This document shows positions 52,998-60,479 of a stretch of DNA of 64,000 nt, one piece after another (the first letter of the stretch is position 1; the number at the start of each line of letters is the position of its first letter). The DNA lies in NCBI RefSeq assembly GCF_009729855.1, contig NZ_WODA01000002.1:124001-188000 (forward strand), written 5' to 3'. The DNA is from Agromyces luteolus (GTDB lineage Bacteria; Actinomycetota; Actinomycetes; Actinomycetales; Microbacteriaceae). The notes under the pieces were generated by a model that searched no databases, was not told the origin of the DNA, and saw nothing but the letters and a program-made list of their open reading frames with translations. The translations under genes were made by a program, and so were the position numbers.

Positions 52998-54175
52998 GAT
53001 CGGGGCGGGGCGGATGCCGCGGGCACGCCGGTCGCGTTGCCCGCCGCCTCGTCCATGTCCGCCGCGGCCGCGGCATCCGTCACCGGGATCGCCGTCGTCG
53101 GGATCGTCGTGCCGTACGACGGCGGCTGCGACGGATCGCGCGGCACCGCCGTCGCGCGCCCGAAGGTGACGCCGACGTCGGCGCCGCGCGCGAGCCGGGT
53201 CGCGCCGTGCACGCTCGCGAGGAGCGGCGCCGGAAGCCCCGGGACCTCGACCGAGATCGTCGACGCCCCGCCGAGGAAGTACGTGTCGACGACCGTGCCG
53301 CGCAGCCCGCCGGAGACCTCCGTGCCGACGGTCACGTCCTCCGGGCGCACGACCGCGGTCGCGGGCGACCCCGCGGCGAGCCCATGCGATGCGGGCACGG
53401 GCCCGAGGCCGGGCACGGCCACGCCGTCGGCCGTCGCCTCGCCGTCGAGGAGGTTGGCGGTGCCGATGAACGCGGCGACGAACCGGGAGGCGGGCTCGGC
53501 GTAGAGCTCCTGCGGGGTCGCGAGCTGCTCGAGGCGCCCCTCGTTGAGCACCGCGATGCGATCGGCCATCGACATGGCCTCCTCCTGGTCGTGCGTGACG
53601 ACGACGAACGTGAGGCCGACCTCGTGCTGGAGGCGCTTGAGCTCGAGCTGCATCGACGCGCGCACCTGCCGGTCGAGCGCCGACAGCGGCTCGTCGAGCA
53701 GCAGCAGCTTCGGACGCTTGATGATCGCGCGCGCGAGCGCGACGCGCTGCCGCTGGCCGCCCGAGAGCTGCGATGGACGACGCTTGGCGAGGTGCCCGAG
53801 CCGCACGACCTCCATGACCTCGCCGACGCGCGCGCGGATCTCGGCGCGCCCGACGCCCTCGGCCTCGAGCCCGTAGGCGATGTTCTTCTCGACCGACAGG
53901 TGCGGGAACAGCGCGTAGCTCTGGAACATCATGTTCACGGGGCGCTTGTGCGCGGGCAGCGGCAGCAGGTCGAGGCCGTCGACCGTGATGCGCCCGGCGG
54001 CGGGCGTCTCGAAGCCGGCGATCGAGCGCAGCAGCGTGGTCTTGCCGCAGCCCGACGGCCCGAGCAGCGCGAAGAACTCGTTGTGGGCGATGTCGAGCGA
54101 GATGTCGTGCAGGGCGACGGTGTCGCCGTACACGGCGCGGACGCCGTCGACGCGGAGCAGGGGTTCGGCGGTCAT
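52979..54175 (-). CDS. potA: Polyamine-type ABC importer ATPase
   Basis: A 398-residue ATPase of the spermidine/putrescine type. Seen: Walker A GPSGCGKTT, Q-loop MMFQSYALFPHLSVEKNIAY, signature LSGGQRQRVALARA, Walker B LLLLDEPLSALD, THDQEEAMSMADRI, then the TOBE domain (about 285-350: ATAVVRPEDVTVG) and an unusual Ala/Pro-rich 40-residue tail. ATG overlaps the permease stop by four bases. Energises import of an amine by the PotBCD partners. Confidence 0.9.
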   Translation of the reverse strand: MTAEPLLRVDGVRAVYGDTVALHDISLDIAHNEFFALLGPSGCGKTTLLRSIAGFETPAAGRITVDGLDLLPLPAHKRPVNMMFQSYALFPHLSVEKNIAYGLEAEGVGRAEIRARVGEVMEVVRLGHLAKRRPSQLSGGQRQRVALARAIIKRPKLLLLDEPLSALDRQVRASMQLELKRLQHEVGLTFVVVTHDQEEAMSMADRIAVLNEGRLEQLATPQELYAEPASRFVAAFIGTANLLDGEATADGVAVPGLGPVPASHGLAAGSPATAVVRPEDVTVGTEVSGGLRGTVVDTYFLGGASTISVEVPGLPAPLLASVHGATRLARGADVGVTFGRATAVPRDPSQPPSYGTTIPTTAIPVTDAAAAADMDEAAGNATGVPAASAPPRSQDVSA

Positions 54176-55041
54176 CGTGAGGTTCCTGTCAGTCGGGTGA
54201 GGCGCTGCGCCGAGATCACCGCGACGATGCTCACGAGCAGCAGGAGGGTGGCCAGGGCGTTCACCTCGGGCGTGACGCCGAAGCGCACCATGGAGTAGAT
54301 GACGATCGGCAGCGTCGGCTGCGTCGGCGCGGTCGTGAAGAACGCGATGACGAACTCGTCGAGCGAGAGCGTGAAGGCGAGCAGGGCCCCCGCGACGATG
54401 CCGGGCGCGAGCTGCGGCAGCGTGACGCGCAGGAACGTCTTCGCCGGCCCCATCCCGAGGTCGCGCGAGGCCTCCTCGAGGCTCGGGTCGAGGTTCGCCA
54501 TGCGCGCCAGCACGATCGCCGTGACGAACGCGGTCGCGAAGACGCCGTGCGCGAGGATCACCGAGTGCAGCCCGAGCGTGAAGCTCAGCAGCGAGAAGAA
54601 CGTGAGCAGCCCGATGCCGAGCAGCAGGTCGGGCAGGATCGCGGGCGCGATCGCGAACGCCCGGATGAGCCCGCCGCGGGTGTAGTGGTGGATGCCGTAG
54701 GCCAGCAGCGTGCCGAGCACGGTCGCGATGAGCGTCGCCCCGGTCGCGACGATGAGCGTGTTCGCGAGGCCCTGCATCATGGCCCCGTCGGCGAAGAGCT
54801 CCGGGTACCAGCGCAGCGAGAACCCCGTCCAGACGAACAGGTTCCGCGACTCGTTGAAGCTCATCACGACGACGACGAGGATCGGCAGGTACAGGAAGAC
54901 GTAGCCGAGCCACAGGGGCACGAGGATGCCGCGGGGCCTGCCGCGACGCGGTCGTGACGTGACCGGCGCGGGCGCGGCATCCGTCATCGCCGACACCGAC
55001 TCGTCGGCGCGATCGGTCGAGGGTGCGGTCGCCTCAGCCAC
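54172..55041 (-). CDS. potC: Polyamine-type ABC importer permease, PotC-like
   Basis: A 289-residue permease with six helices after a 35-residue polar start (PLWLGYVFLYLPILVVVVMS; ANTLIVATGATLIATVLGTL; LPDLLLGIGLLTFFSLLSFT). The EAA loop is SLEEASRDLGMGPAKTFLRV. Typical PotC length plus N-terminal extension; an internal ATG (MTDAAPAP) 18 codons in could be the true start. Overlaps both neighbours: potB by 8 bases, potA by 4. Confidence 0.9.
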   Translation of the reverse strand: MAEATAPSTDRADESVSAMTDAAPAPVTSRPRRGRPRGILVPLWLGYVFLYLPILVVVVMSFNESRNLFVWTGFSLRWYPELFADGAMMQGLANTLIVATGATLIATVLGTLLAYGIHHYTRGGLIRAFAIAPAILPDLLLGIGLLTFFSLLSFTLGLHSVILAHGVFATAFVTAIVLARMANLDPSLEEASRDLGMGPAKTFLRVTLPQLAPGIVAGALLAFTLSLDEFVIAFFTTAPTQPTLPIVIYSMVRFGVTPEVNALATLLLLVSIVAVISAQRLTRLTGTSR

Positions 55042-55936
55042 GGCGCGGTCCTTCCGTGACGCGGCGCGAGACCGCCGCCTGGATCACGATGACGACGACG
55101 AGCAGCATCGTGAGCACGAGCGCGAGCGTCGCGCCGAACGGCCAGTCGCGCGCCTCGTAGAACTGGTCGCGCACGAGGTTGCCGACCATGACGGTCTTGC
55201 CGCCGCCGATGAGCTCGGGGATCACGAAGTTCGACATCGCCGGGACGAAGACGAAGATGCAGCCGGTGAGCGCACCCGGCAGCGACAGCGGCAGCGTGAC
55301 CGTGCGGAACGCGCGCCACGGCGAGGCGCCGAGGTTCGTCGCGGCCTCGCGGAGCGAGGGGTCGAGCTGCTGGAGCGACGCGTAGAGCGGCAGCACCATG
55401 AGCGGCAGGTACATGTAGAGGAGCCCGACGACGATCGCCTGCGGCGTGTAGAGCATCGAGATCGGCTCGTCGGTGATGCCGATCGCCTGCAGCCACTGGT
55501 TCACGAAGCCCGCGTTGTTGAGCAGGAGGATCCACGCGTAGGTGCGGATCAGGAAGTTCGTCCAGAACGGCAGCACGACCGCGATGAGGGCGACCGTCCG
55601 CCACTTCGGCGACAACCCGGCGATCGCGTAGGCCATCGGGTAGCCGAGGAGCAGCGCGAGCACGGTGACGATGAACGCGAGCCCGATCGACTGCAGGATG
55701 ACGCCGACGTAGAGCGGCTCGGCGAGCTTCGCCCAGTTGTCGAGCGTGAACTCGAACACGAGGCCGCCGAAGCGGCCGCGCTTGAAGAACGTGTAGAACG
55801 CCAGCAGCCCGACCGGGATCGCCATGAAGACGATCAGGAAGAGCACGCCCGGCGCGAGGAACGGTGCGGCGGCGAGCCCCCGCCGGGCGCGCTGGGCGCG
55901 CACGGCGGGGGTCGCCTGCGGGGTCGTGGTGGTCAC
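55034..55936 (-). CDS. potB: Polyamine-type ABC importer permease, PotB-like
   Basis: A 300-residue permease with six helices (LAAAPFLAPGVLFLIVFMAI; IGLAFIVTVLALLLGYPMAY; VALIAVVLPFWTNFLIRTYA). EAA loop: LDPSLREAATNLGASPWRAF; PELIGGGKTVMVGNLVRDQF is a PotB family signature. The GTG start 12 bases after the binding-protein stop was chosen because the first helix then starts near residue 23 as in PotB. Confidence 0.9.
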   Translation of the reverse strand: MTTTTPQATPAVRAQRARRGLAAAPFLAPGVLFLIVFMAIPVGLLAFYTFFKRGRFGGLVFEFTLDNWAKLAEPLYVGVILQSIGLAFIVTVLALLLGYPMAYAIAGLSPKWRTVALIAVVLPFWTNFLIRTYAWILLLNNAGFVNQWLQAIGITDEPISMLYTPQAIVVGLLYMYLPLMVLPLYASLQQLDPSLREAATNLGASPWRAFRTVTLPLSLPGALTGCIFVFVPAMSNFVIPELIGGGKTVMVGNLVRDQFYEARDWPFGATLALVLTMLLVVVIVIQAAVSRRVTEGPRRG

Positions 55937-55947
55937 GGCGCTCCGGG

Positions 55948-57051
55948 TCAGTTGGTCGCGAGGACTTCCGCGTTCAGGTCGACGTACTTCAGCGAGTCCT
56001 CGCCGAGGTCGACGATCACCTCCTGCTCGAAGAGCTCGTCGACCGTGATGCCGAGCGTCGGGTACGACTCGATGAGCGTCGGGTCGAGCGCCTCCATGGC
56101 GACCTGGTTCGGCACCTTGTAGAGGATGTTCTCGGCGACCCAGGTCTGCACCTCGGGGTCGAGGATGTAGTTGATGAAGGCCATCGCGGCCTCCTTGTTC
56201 TCCGAACTCTTCAGCACCGTCATGGTGTCGACCCAGAGGTCGGCGCCCTCGTCGGGGACGACGAACTGGATGTCGGGGTTCTCGGCGATGCCGTAGTTGC
56301 ACCAGCCGTCCCACGCCTCGACCATCGCGGCCTCACCCGAGACGAGCTTGGAGTAGAAGGTCGTGTCGTCGTAGGCGAGGAGGGTCGGCTTGGTCTCGAG
56401 CAGCTGGGCCTTCGCCTCCTCGAGCTCGGCGTCGTCGGTGGTGTTCACCGAGTAGCCGGCGGCCTTCAGCGCGGGCAGCGCGAGCCAGCGGTCGGTCGAG
56501 AGCATCGTGGTCTTGCCCTCGAGCTCGGGCGTCGGGTTCAGCAGGTCGTTCCACGACGTCGGGTCGAAGCCCGTCAGGTCGGGGCGGTAGCAGAGGCCCG
56601 TGGTGCCCCACGCGTAGGGCTCGGAATAGACGTTGCCCTCGTCGTAGGCGAGCTCGAGGGCCTCGGGGTACAGGTTCGACTCGTTGGGGACGAGCTCCTT
56701 GTCGAGCTCCTGCAGCAGGCCCTGCTCGGCGAGCGCCTGGGCGTACTGGCCCGACACGAAGGCGACGTCGATGCCGGGGTCGGAGCTCGCGGTGAGCTTC
56801 GCCACCACGTCCTCGTTCGTGGCGTGGTTGACGATGGTCGTCTTCACGCCGGTGGCCTCCTCGAACCGCTCGGCGAGGTCCTCGGGGTAGTAGTCGGCCC
56901 AGATCGACACCGTGAGCGTCTGCTCCGAGATGTCGGCGGTGCGGTCGATGTCGGACCCGTCGCCGCTGTCGCCGCCGGCACAGGACGAGAGGACGAGCGC
57001 GAGTGCAGCGGTGCCGGCCGCTGCGATGGAGATGCGACGCATGGTGGGCAT
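55948..57051 (-). CDS. potD: Polyamine-type ABC importer binding lipoprotein
   Basis: A 367-residue extracytoplasmic binding protein. Signal peptide with lipobox VLSSC (Cys24). Mature part: TLTVSIWADYYPEDLAERFE, GVKTTIVNHATNEDVVAKLT, PYAWGTTGLCYRPDLTGFDP and ENKEAAMAFINYILDPEVQT follow the PotD/spermidine-binding order. AGGAGG seven bases before the ATG is the strongest ribosome-binding site in the cluster. Ligand: polyamine by family, but an aminated sugar or glycosylated amine is possible given neighbours. Confidence 0.9.
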   Translation of the reverse strand: MPTMRRISIAAAGTAALALVLSSCAGGDSGDGSDIDRTADISEQTLTVSIWADYYPEDLAERFEEATGVKTTIVNHATNEDVVAKLTASSDPGIDVAFVSGQYAQALAEQGLLQELDKELVPNESNLYPEALELAYDEGNVYSEPYAWGTTGLCYRPDLTGFDPTSWNDLLNPTPELEGKTTMLSTDRWLALPALKAAGYSVNTTDDAELEEAKAQLLETKPTLLAYDDTTFYSKLVSGEAAMVEAWDGWCNYGIAENPDIQFVVPDEGADLWVDTMTVLKSSENKEAAMAFINYILDPEVQTWVAENILYKVPNQVAMEALDPTLIESYPTLGITVDELFEQEVIVDLGEDSLKYVDLNAEVLATN

Positions 57052-57106
57052 GAGGTACCTCCTGGGGACGTCGGAAAGGTTGAGGAATTGTTGCACCGGG
57101 CATCAA

Positions 57107-57123
57107 GAAACCGCAATGGTTTC
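57107..57123. promoter_or_regulatory. Palindrome between the importer and kinase genes
   Basis: GAAACC-GCAAT-GGTTTC lies midway in the 120-base divergent region, 34 bases before the kinase -10 box; a candidate operator for both directions. It differs from the TetR palindrome near 52314. Confidence 0.45.
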
Positions 57124-57156
57124 CGGGACGCTCTAGAGCCGGTTTTGCACAGTTGT

Positions 57157-57162
57157 TACAAT
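57157..57162 (+). promoter_or_regulatory. -10 box TACAAT of the kinase-SIS operon
   Basis: TACAAT ends nine bases before the ATG; near-consensus, leaderless or nearly so. Confidence 0.55.
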
Positions 57163-57171
57163 CCGGATTCA

Positions 57172-58350
57172 ATGAACTCGTTGCTCGGCGGCGAGCGGCC
57201 CGAGATCGCCGGCCGCACGCTCTCCGTCGCGCCCTCGGGCGAGGTCCGGGTCGGGGGCGCCCGGCCCGCGGCGGGCGACGGCATCTCGCGCGCACTCGCG
57301 CGACTGGTCGATCCGACCGTGGCGACGGATGCCGCGGAGCGGGCGATCGCGGTCGACCAGACGAACACGTCGGTCATCGTCGACGAGCGCCTGGTCGTGA
57401 AGGTCGTGGGCCGGTGGGCGGCGGCCGACCGCGCCGCGCACCTGCTCGAGCGGCTCGCCGAGGCGGGGTCGACGGATGTCGCCGGCTACGCCGGCCGCGT
57501 CGACTGGGGGCATCCGACTCTCGGCACCTCGACGCTCGCGATCGTCACCGAGTACCTTCCGGGCGCACAGGACGGCTGGGACTGGGCGGTCGACGACGTG
57601 GTCGCGATGCTCGGCGGCGCCGGCGCCGAGCCCTCCTTCCCGGCGATGCTCGGAGCGACCGTCGCACGGCTGCACGACGTGCTCGGCGCCGACGCGGTCG
57701 CATCACCCGACTCGGCTCCGTCCGAGCGCGCGGCGCGCGCGTTCGCGGCACTCGACGCCGCCCTCGAGGCGACCGACCGCTCGACCGGCCCGACGGCCGC
57801 GCGCCTGGCGAACCGGGCCGAGGCGCTGCGGCGCGACATCCGCTCGCTCGATGCCGCCGCGCCCGGCCTCGCGTTCGACCTGCACGGCGACCTGCACGTC
57901 GGGCAGGTGCTGCGCTCCTCCGGCACGCCGCCGCGGTACACGGTCATCGACTTCGACGGCGACCCGCAGCTCGATGCGTCCGAGCGGGGGCGATCGGATG
58001 CCGCCGCGCGCGACGTCGCGCACCTGCTCGTGTCGCTCGACCTCGTCGCGGCCGTCGCGCAGAAGCGGCTCGGACGCGCCGAGCCGGCGGCGTTCGCGTG
58101 GGCCGACCGCGCGCGCGACGCGCTGCTCGGGTCATATCGTGCGACGCTCGTGCGGGGCGACCTGTTCGACCCGGCGCTCGTGCCCGGGCTCGAGGCCGAG
58201 CAGCTGGCCGCCGAGCTCACGTACGCCGACCGGTTCCTGCCGCGCTGGCGCTACGCGCCCGATGCCGCGATCACGCACCGATACCCCTCGACCGACGAGC
58301 TTCCGGAGGACCCGTGGACACCGCCGCCTTTCGAGCCGACCTCGACCTGA
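57172..58350 (+). CDS. Maltokinase-like kinase, candidate actinobacterial glucosamine kinase
   Basis: A 392-residue phosphotransferase of the maltokinase/aminoglycoside-kinase fold. N-lobe: VDQTNTSVIVDERLVVKVVG, AIVTEYLPGAQDGWDWAVDD; C-lobe catalytic loop FDLHGDLHVGQVLR and metal motif TVIDFDGDPQ. The HGDLHxGQVLR plus DFDGDP pattern is that of maltokinases and of a described group of actinobacterial glucosamine kinases. It is followed by an overlapping SIS-domain gene, which supports an aminosugar rather than maltose role. No trehalose synthase gene adjoins it. Leaderless -10 box TACAAT. Confidence 0.75.
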   Translation: MNSLLGGERPEIAGRTLSVAPSGEVRVGGARPAAGDGISRALARLVDPTVATDAAERAIAVDQTNTSVIVDERLVVKVVGRWAAADRAAHLLERLAEAGSTDVAGYAGRVDWGHPTLGTSTLAIVTEYLPGAQDGWDWAVDDVVAMLGGAGAEPSFPAMLGATVARLHDVLGADAVASPDSAPSERAARAFAALDAALEATDRSTGPTAARLANRAEALRRDIRSLDAAAPGLAFDLHGDLHVGQVLRSSGTPPRYTVIDFDGDPQLDASERGRSDAAARDVAHLLVSLDLVAAVAQKRLGRAEPAAFAWADRARDALLGSYRATLVRGDLFDPALVPGLEAEQLAAELTYADRFLPRWRYAPDAAITHRYPSTDELPEDPWTPPPFEPTST

Positions 58351-59309
58351 TCCCCGAGTCGCTCGGCCGCCTCGCCGATGCGCTCGACGCCGGGCTCGCG
58401 GGCCTCGACCGCCTCGCGCTGCTCGGCGCGTCCCGGGTGCTCGTCGTCGGCATGGGCTCGAGCCGCTACGCGGCCGACGTCGTCGCCCGCCGCTTCCGCG
58501 CCGTCGGCGCCAACGTGCTCGTCGAGCTCGCGAGCGTCGAGCTGCTGCCGCCCGCGGCCCCCGACCTCGTCGTCGTCGCGGTCTCCGCCACGGGCGGGAG
58601 CGTCGAGGTGCTCCGCGCGATCGAGCGCTACCGCGGCACCGGCCGGCTCGTCGCGATCACGAACCGGGCCGAGTCGCCCCTCGCCGAGGCGGCCGACGTC
58701 GTCGTGCCGCTGCACGCCGGCGTCGAGGCATCGGGCGTCGCATGCCGCACGTTCCGCGCGACGTTCGCCGTGCTCGACGAGGTGCTCGCCGAACTCCTCG
58801 GCACGGCGCCCTCGGCGCGATTCGACGCCGCGGCGGTGCGGCGCGGCGCCGACGCGAACGCGGCGCTGCTGGAGTCATCCGTCGACTGGCTCGACCCCCT
58901 CGCCGACCTGCTGACCGGCCCCGACGGCACCTGGACCCTCGCCCCCGCCGAGCGCCTCTCGAGCGCGCAGCAGTCGGCGCTCATGCTGCGCGAGGTGCCG
59001 CGCCTCGGCGCCTTCGCCTCGGAGACCGGCGACTGGTCGCACGTCGACGTCTACCTCACCAAGACGCAGGACTACCGCGCGCTCGTCTTCGCCGGCTCCG
59101 CGTGGGACGCGCAGGCCCTCGACTGGATGCACCAGCGCGGCTCGCGCTTCGCCGCCGTCGGCGGCACCCTCGACGGGGCCGAGCTGACCGTCCGCTACCC
59201 GGGCGACGACGACCCGACCGTCGCGGCCCTCGCCGACACCCTCCTCGGCGAGCTCGTCGCCGACCGGCGGCTCACGGTGCCCGCGTCGCACGCCCGCCGG
59301 GCCGGCTGA
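58314..59309 (+). CDS. Double SIS-domain sugar isomerase/deaminase-like protein
   Basis: A 331-residue protein with two sugar-phosphate isomerase (SIS) domains, first about 35-165 (ASRVLVVGMGSSRYAADVVA, VVVAVSATGGSVEVLRAIER), second about 200-320 (AQQSALMLREVPRLGAFASE). The layout is that of the isomerase half of GlmS and of deaminases acting on aminosugar phosphates. The GTG start, with CCGGAGGA just before it, lies inside the kinase gene (37-base overlap). It would act on the phosphorylated product of that kinase; isomerase against deaminase cannot be decided. Confidence 0.8.
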   Translation: MDTAAFRADLDLIPESLGRLADALDAGLAGLDRLALLGASRVLVVGMGSSRYAADVVARRFRAVGANVLVELASVELLPPAAPDLVVVAVSATGGSVEVLRAIERYRGTGRLVAITNRAESPLAEAADVVVPLHAGVEASGVACRTFRATFAVLDEVLAELLGTAPSARFDAAAVRRGADANAALLESSVDWLDPLADLLTGPDGTWTLAPAERLSSAQQSALMLREVPRLGAFASETGDWSHVDVYLTKTQDYRALVFAGSAWDAQALDWMHQRGSRFAAVGGTLDGAELTVRYPGDDDPTVAALADTLLGELVADRRLTVPASHARRAG

Positions 59310-59364
59310 GCCGTCGCGGTCGTCACGGCGCGCTCGACGGCGCATGTCGGACAGCTGCGCAGCG

Positions 59365-59393
59365 TTGAACAATTGTTAGACAGTGAATACCAT
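59365..59393 (+). promoter_or_regulatory. Promoter and operator of the second toxin-antitoxin operon
   Basis: TTGAAC (59365-59370) and TACCAT (59388-59393) are exactly 17 bases apart; TACCAT ends six bases before the antitoxin ATG. The perfect palindrome AACAATTGTT (59368-59377) overlaps the -35 and is the natural operator for autoregulation. Confidence 0.7.
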
Positions 59394-59399
59394 GATCAC

Positions 59400-59600
59400 A
59401 TGGCCTCTACGATCGGATTCCGTCCCACCTCTGACGACGAGCGAATTCTTCGCGAGGCGGCGCAGCCCGGCGAGAGCACGTCCGACACGCTTCGTCGCGC
59501 GTTGAGGCTGCTGGATCACGAGCGTTGGCTGGCGCAGTTCCGTGCTGACGCAGACGCGTTGAAGGACGAGAATCTCGACGCGGAGCCTGACGCCTGGTGA
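59400..59600 (+). CDS. Antitoxin of the second MazF-type module
   Basis: A 66-residue protein. STIGFRPTSDDERILREAAQ and STSDTLRRALRLLDHERWLA suggest a ribbon-helix-helix DNA-binding start; the acidic tail ADADALKDENLDAEPDAW would cover the toxin. The ATG is fixed by the -10 box; codon use is less GC-rich than in neighbours. Its stop overlaps the toxin start by four bases. Confidence 0.8.
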   Translation: MASTIGFRPTSDDERILREAAQPGESTSDTLRRALRLLDHERWLAQFRADADALKDENLDAEPDAW

Positions 59601-59938
59601 TCCGCGGCGCCGTCTACCGGATCGACCTGGCCCGACCACGCGGGCACGAGCAGGGCGGAAGAAGGCTCGGGCTCGTCATGTCTCCATCCGACTCGCCGTT
59701 GTCGGTCGTCACCATCGTTCCCACCTCGACGTCTGCGGGGCCCTCAATCCATCGGCCGGTACTCGAGATCGATGGCCGCGAGACGAGGCTGCTCGTCGAC
59801 CAGATCCGCTCGATCGACATCGACTACGTCGTGGGCGATCCCGTCGACTACCTGACCCGAGATCAGCTGGCAGAGGTCGACCTGGCCCTGGCCCACTACC
59901 TCGGCTTCCAGGATGCGAATCCCCCGCGGGCCGGATGA
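59597..59938 (+). CDS. MazF/PemK-type toxin, second module
   Basis: A 113-residue endoribonuclease-type toxin: IRGAVYRIDLARPRGHEQGG, RRLGLVMSPSD, VTIVPTSTSAGPSIHRPVLE, RLLVDQIRSIDIDYVVG and LAEVDLALAHYLGF give the PemK/MazF fold. GTG start within the antitoxin stop (GTGA). Distinct in sequence from the toxin at 28092, so the two modules are probably of separate origin. Confidence 0.85.
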   Translation: MIRGAVYRIDLARPRGHEQGGRRLGLVMSPSDSPLSVVTIVPTSTSAGPSIHRPVLEIDGRETRLLVDQIRSIDIDYVVGDPVDYLTRDQLAEVDLALAHYLGFQDANPPRAG

Positions 59939-59942
59939 CGGC

Positions 59943-60323
59943 GTGAGGGATGACACGCCGCCCGCGGATCTCGCTCGCACGACCGCTGCGATATCGGCAG
60001 CAGCCGATCGATTCGTCGGGGTGAACTCGTACGAGCACCTTCTGGTGCACCTCCTCGACCTGCTGGAGTCGGGGCGAGTCGACCGGGAGAGTGCTCTTGC
60101 GGAGTTCGACCGCCTGGCGAGCGATTGGCCCCCGGGCGCAGCTGAGGCTCTCGAATTCACGATGCACCGGCTTCGCTGGCCAGAGGTGCGAAGGACGCTC
60201 GAGGACCACCGGCAGCACGGGACCGACTTCCGCACCAGGGACCTGGCGGCACAGGTCCTGGAGGCGTTCGACGATGAATGGCCCGCCGGCGACATCTACC
60301 GGACGTACCGCGAAGTCGGGTAG
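59943..60323 (+). CDS. Hypothetical third gene of the toxin-antitoxin operon
   Basis: Not recognised. 126 residues from a GTG four bases after the toxin stop (an ATG ten codons earlier, inside the toxin gene, is possible). Helical: TTAAISAAADRFVGVNSYEH, LLVHLLDLLESGRVDRESAL, AEALEFTMHRLRWPEVRRTL, ending DEWPAGDIYRTYREVG. No signal or membrane segment. Codon use is AT-richer than neighbours, like the two preceding genes, so the three probably arrived together. The sequence resembles small immunity or structural-maintenance proteins only in general size. Confidence 0.6.
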   Translation: MRDDTPPADLARTTAAISAAADRFVGVNSYEHLLVHLLDLLESGRVDRESALAEFDRLASDWPPGAAEALEFTMHRLRWPEVRRTLEDHRQHGTDFRTRDLAAQVLEAFDDEWPAGDIYRTYREVG

Positions 60324-60344
60324 AGCGGGCAGGCTCCGGAATCA

Positions 60345-60377
60345 GGGAGAAAGGTGGACCGGGGATACCTTTCTCCC
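60345..60377. repeat. Palindromic repeat family F4, copy 2 (possible bidirectional terminator)
   Basis: GGGAGAAAGGT and ACCTTTCTCCC, perfect 11-base arms around an 11-base centre, between convergent genes. Same arms as the copy at 47953. Confidence 0.7.
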
Positions 60378-60479
60378 TCATCCTGCAGCCGATGCCATAG
60401 CCCGGTCGCGCGGTAACGCGACCGCGCGGGCCGCACGCCCCGCCAGATGCGCACAGCACGCGACCCGCCGGCCTTCCGC

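Noticed and set aside
57172-58350. Aminoglycoside resistance phosphotransferase
   Set aside because: The HGDLHxGQVLR and DFDGDP motifs fit the maltokinase/glucosamine-kinase branch, and the SIS partner points to sugar metabolism.
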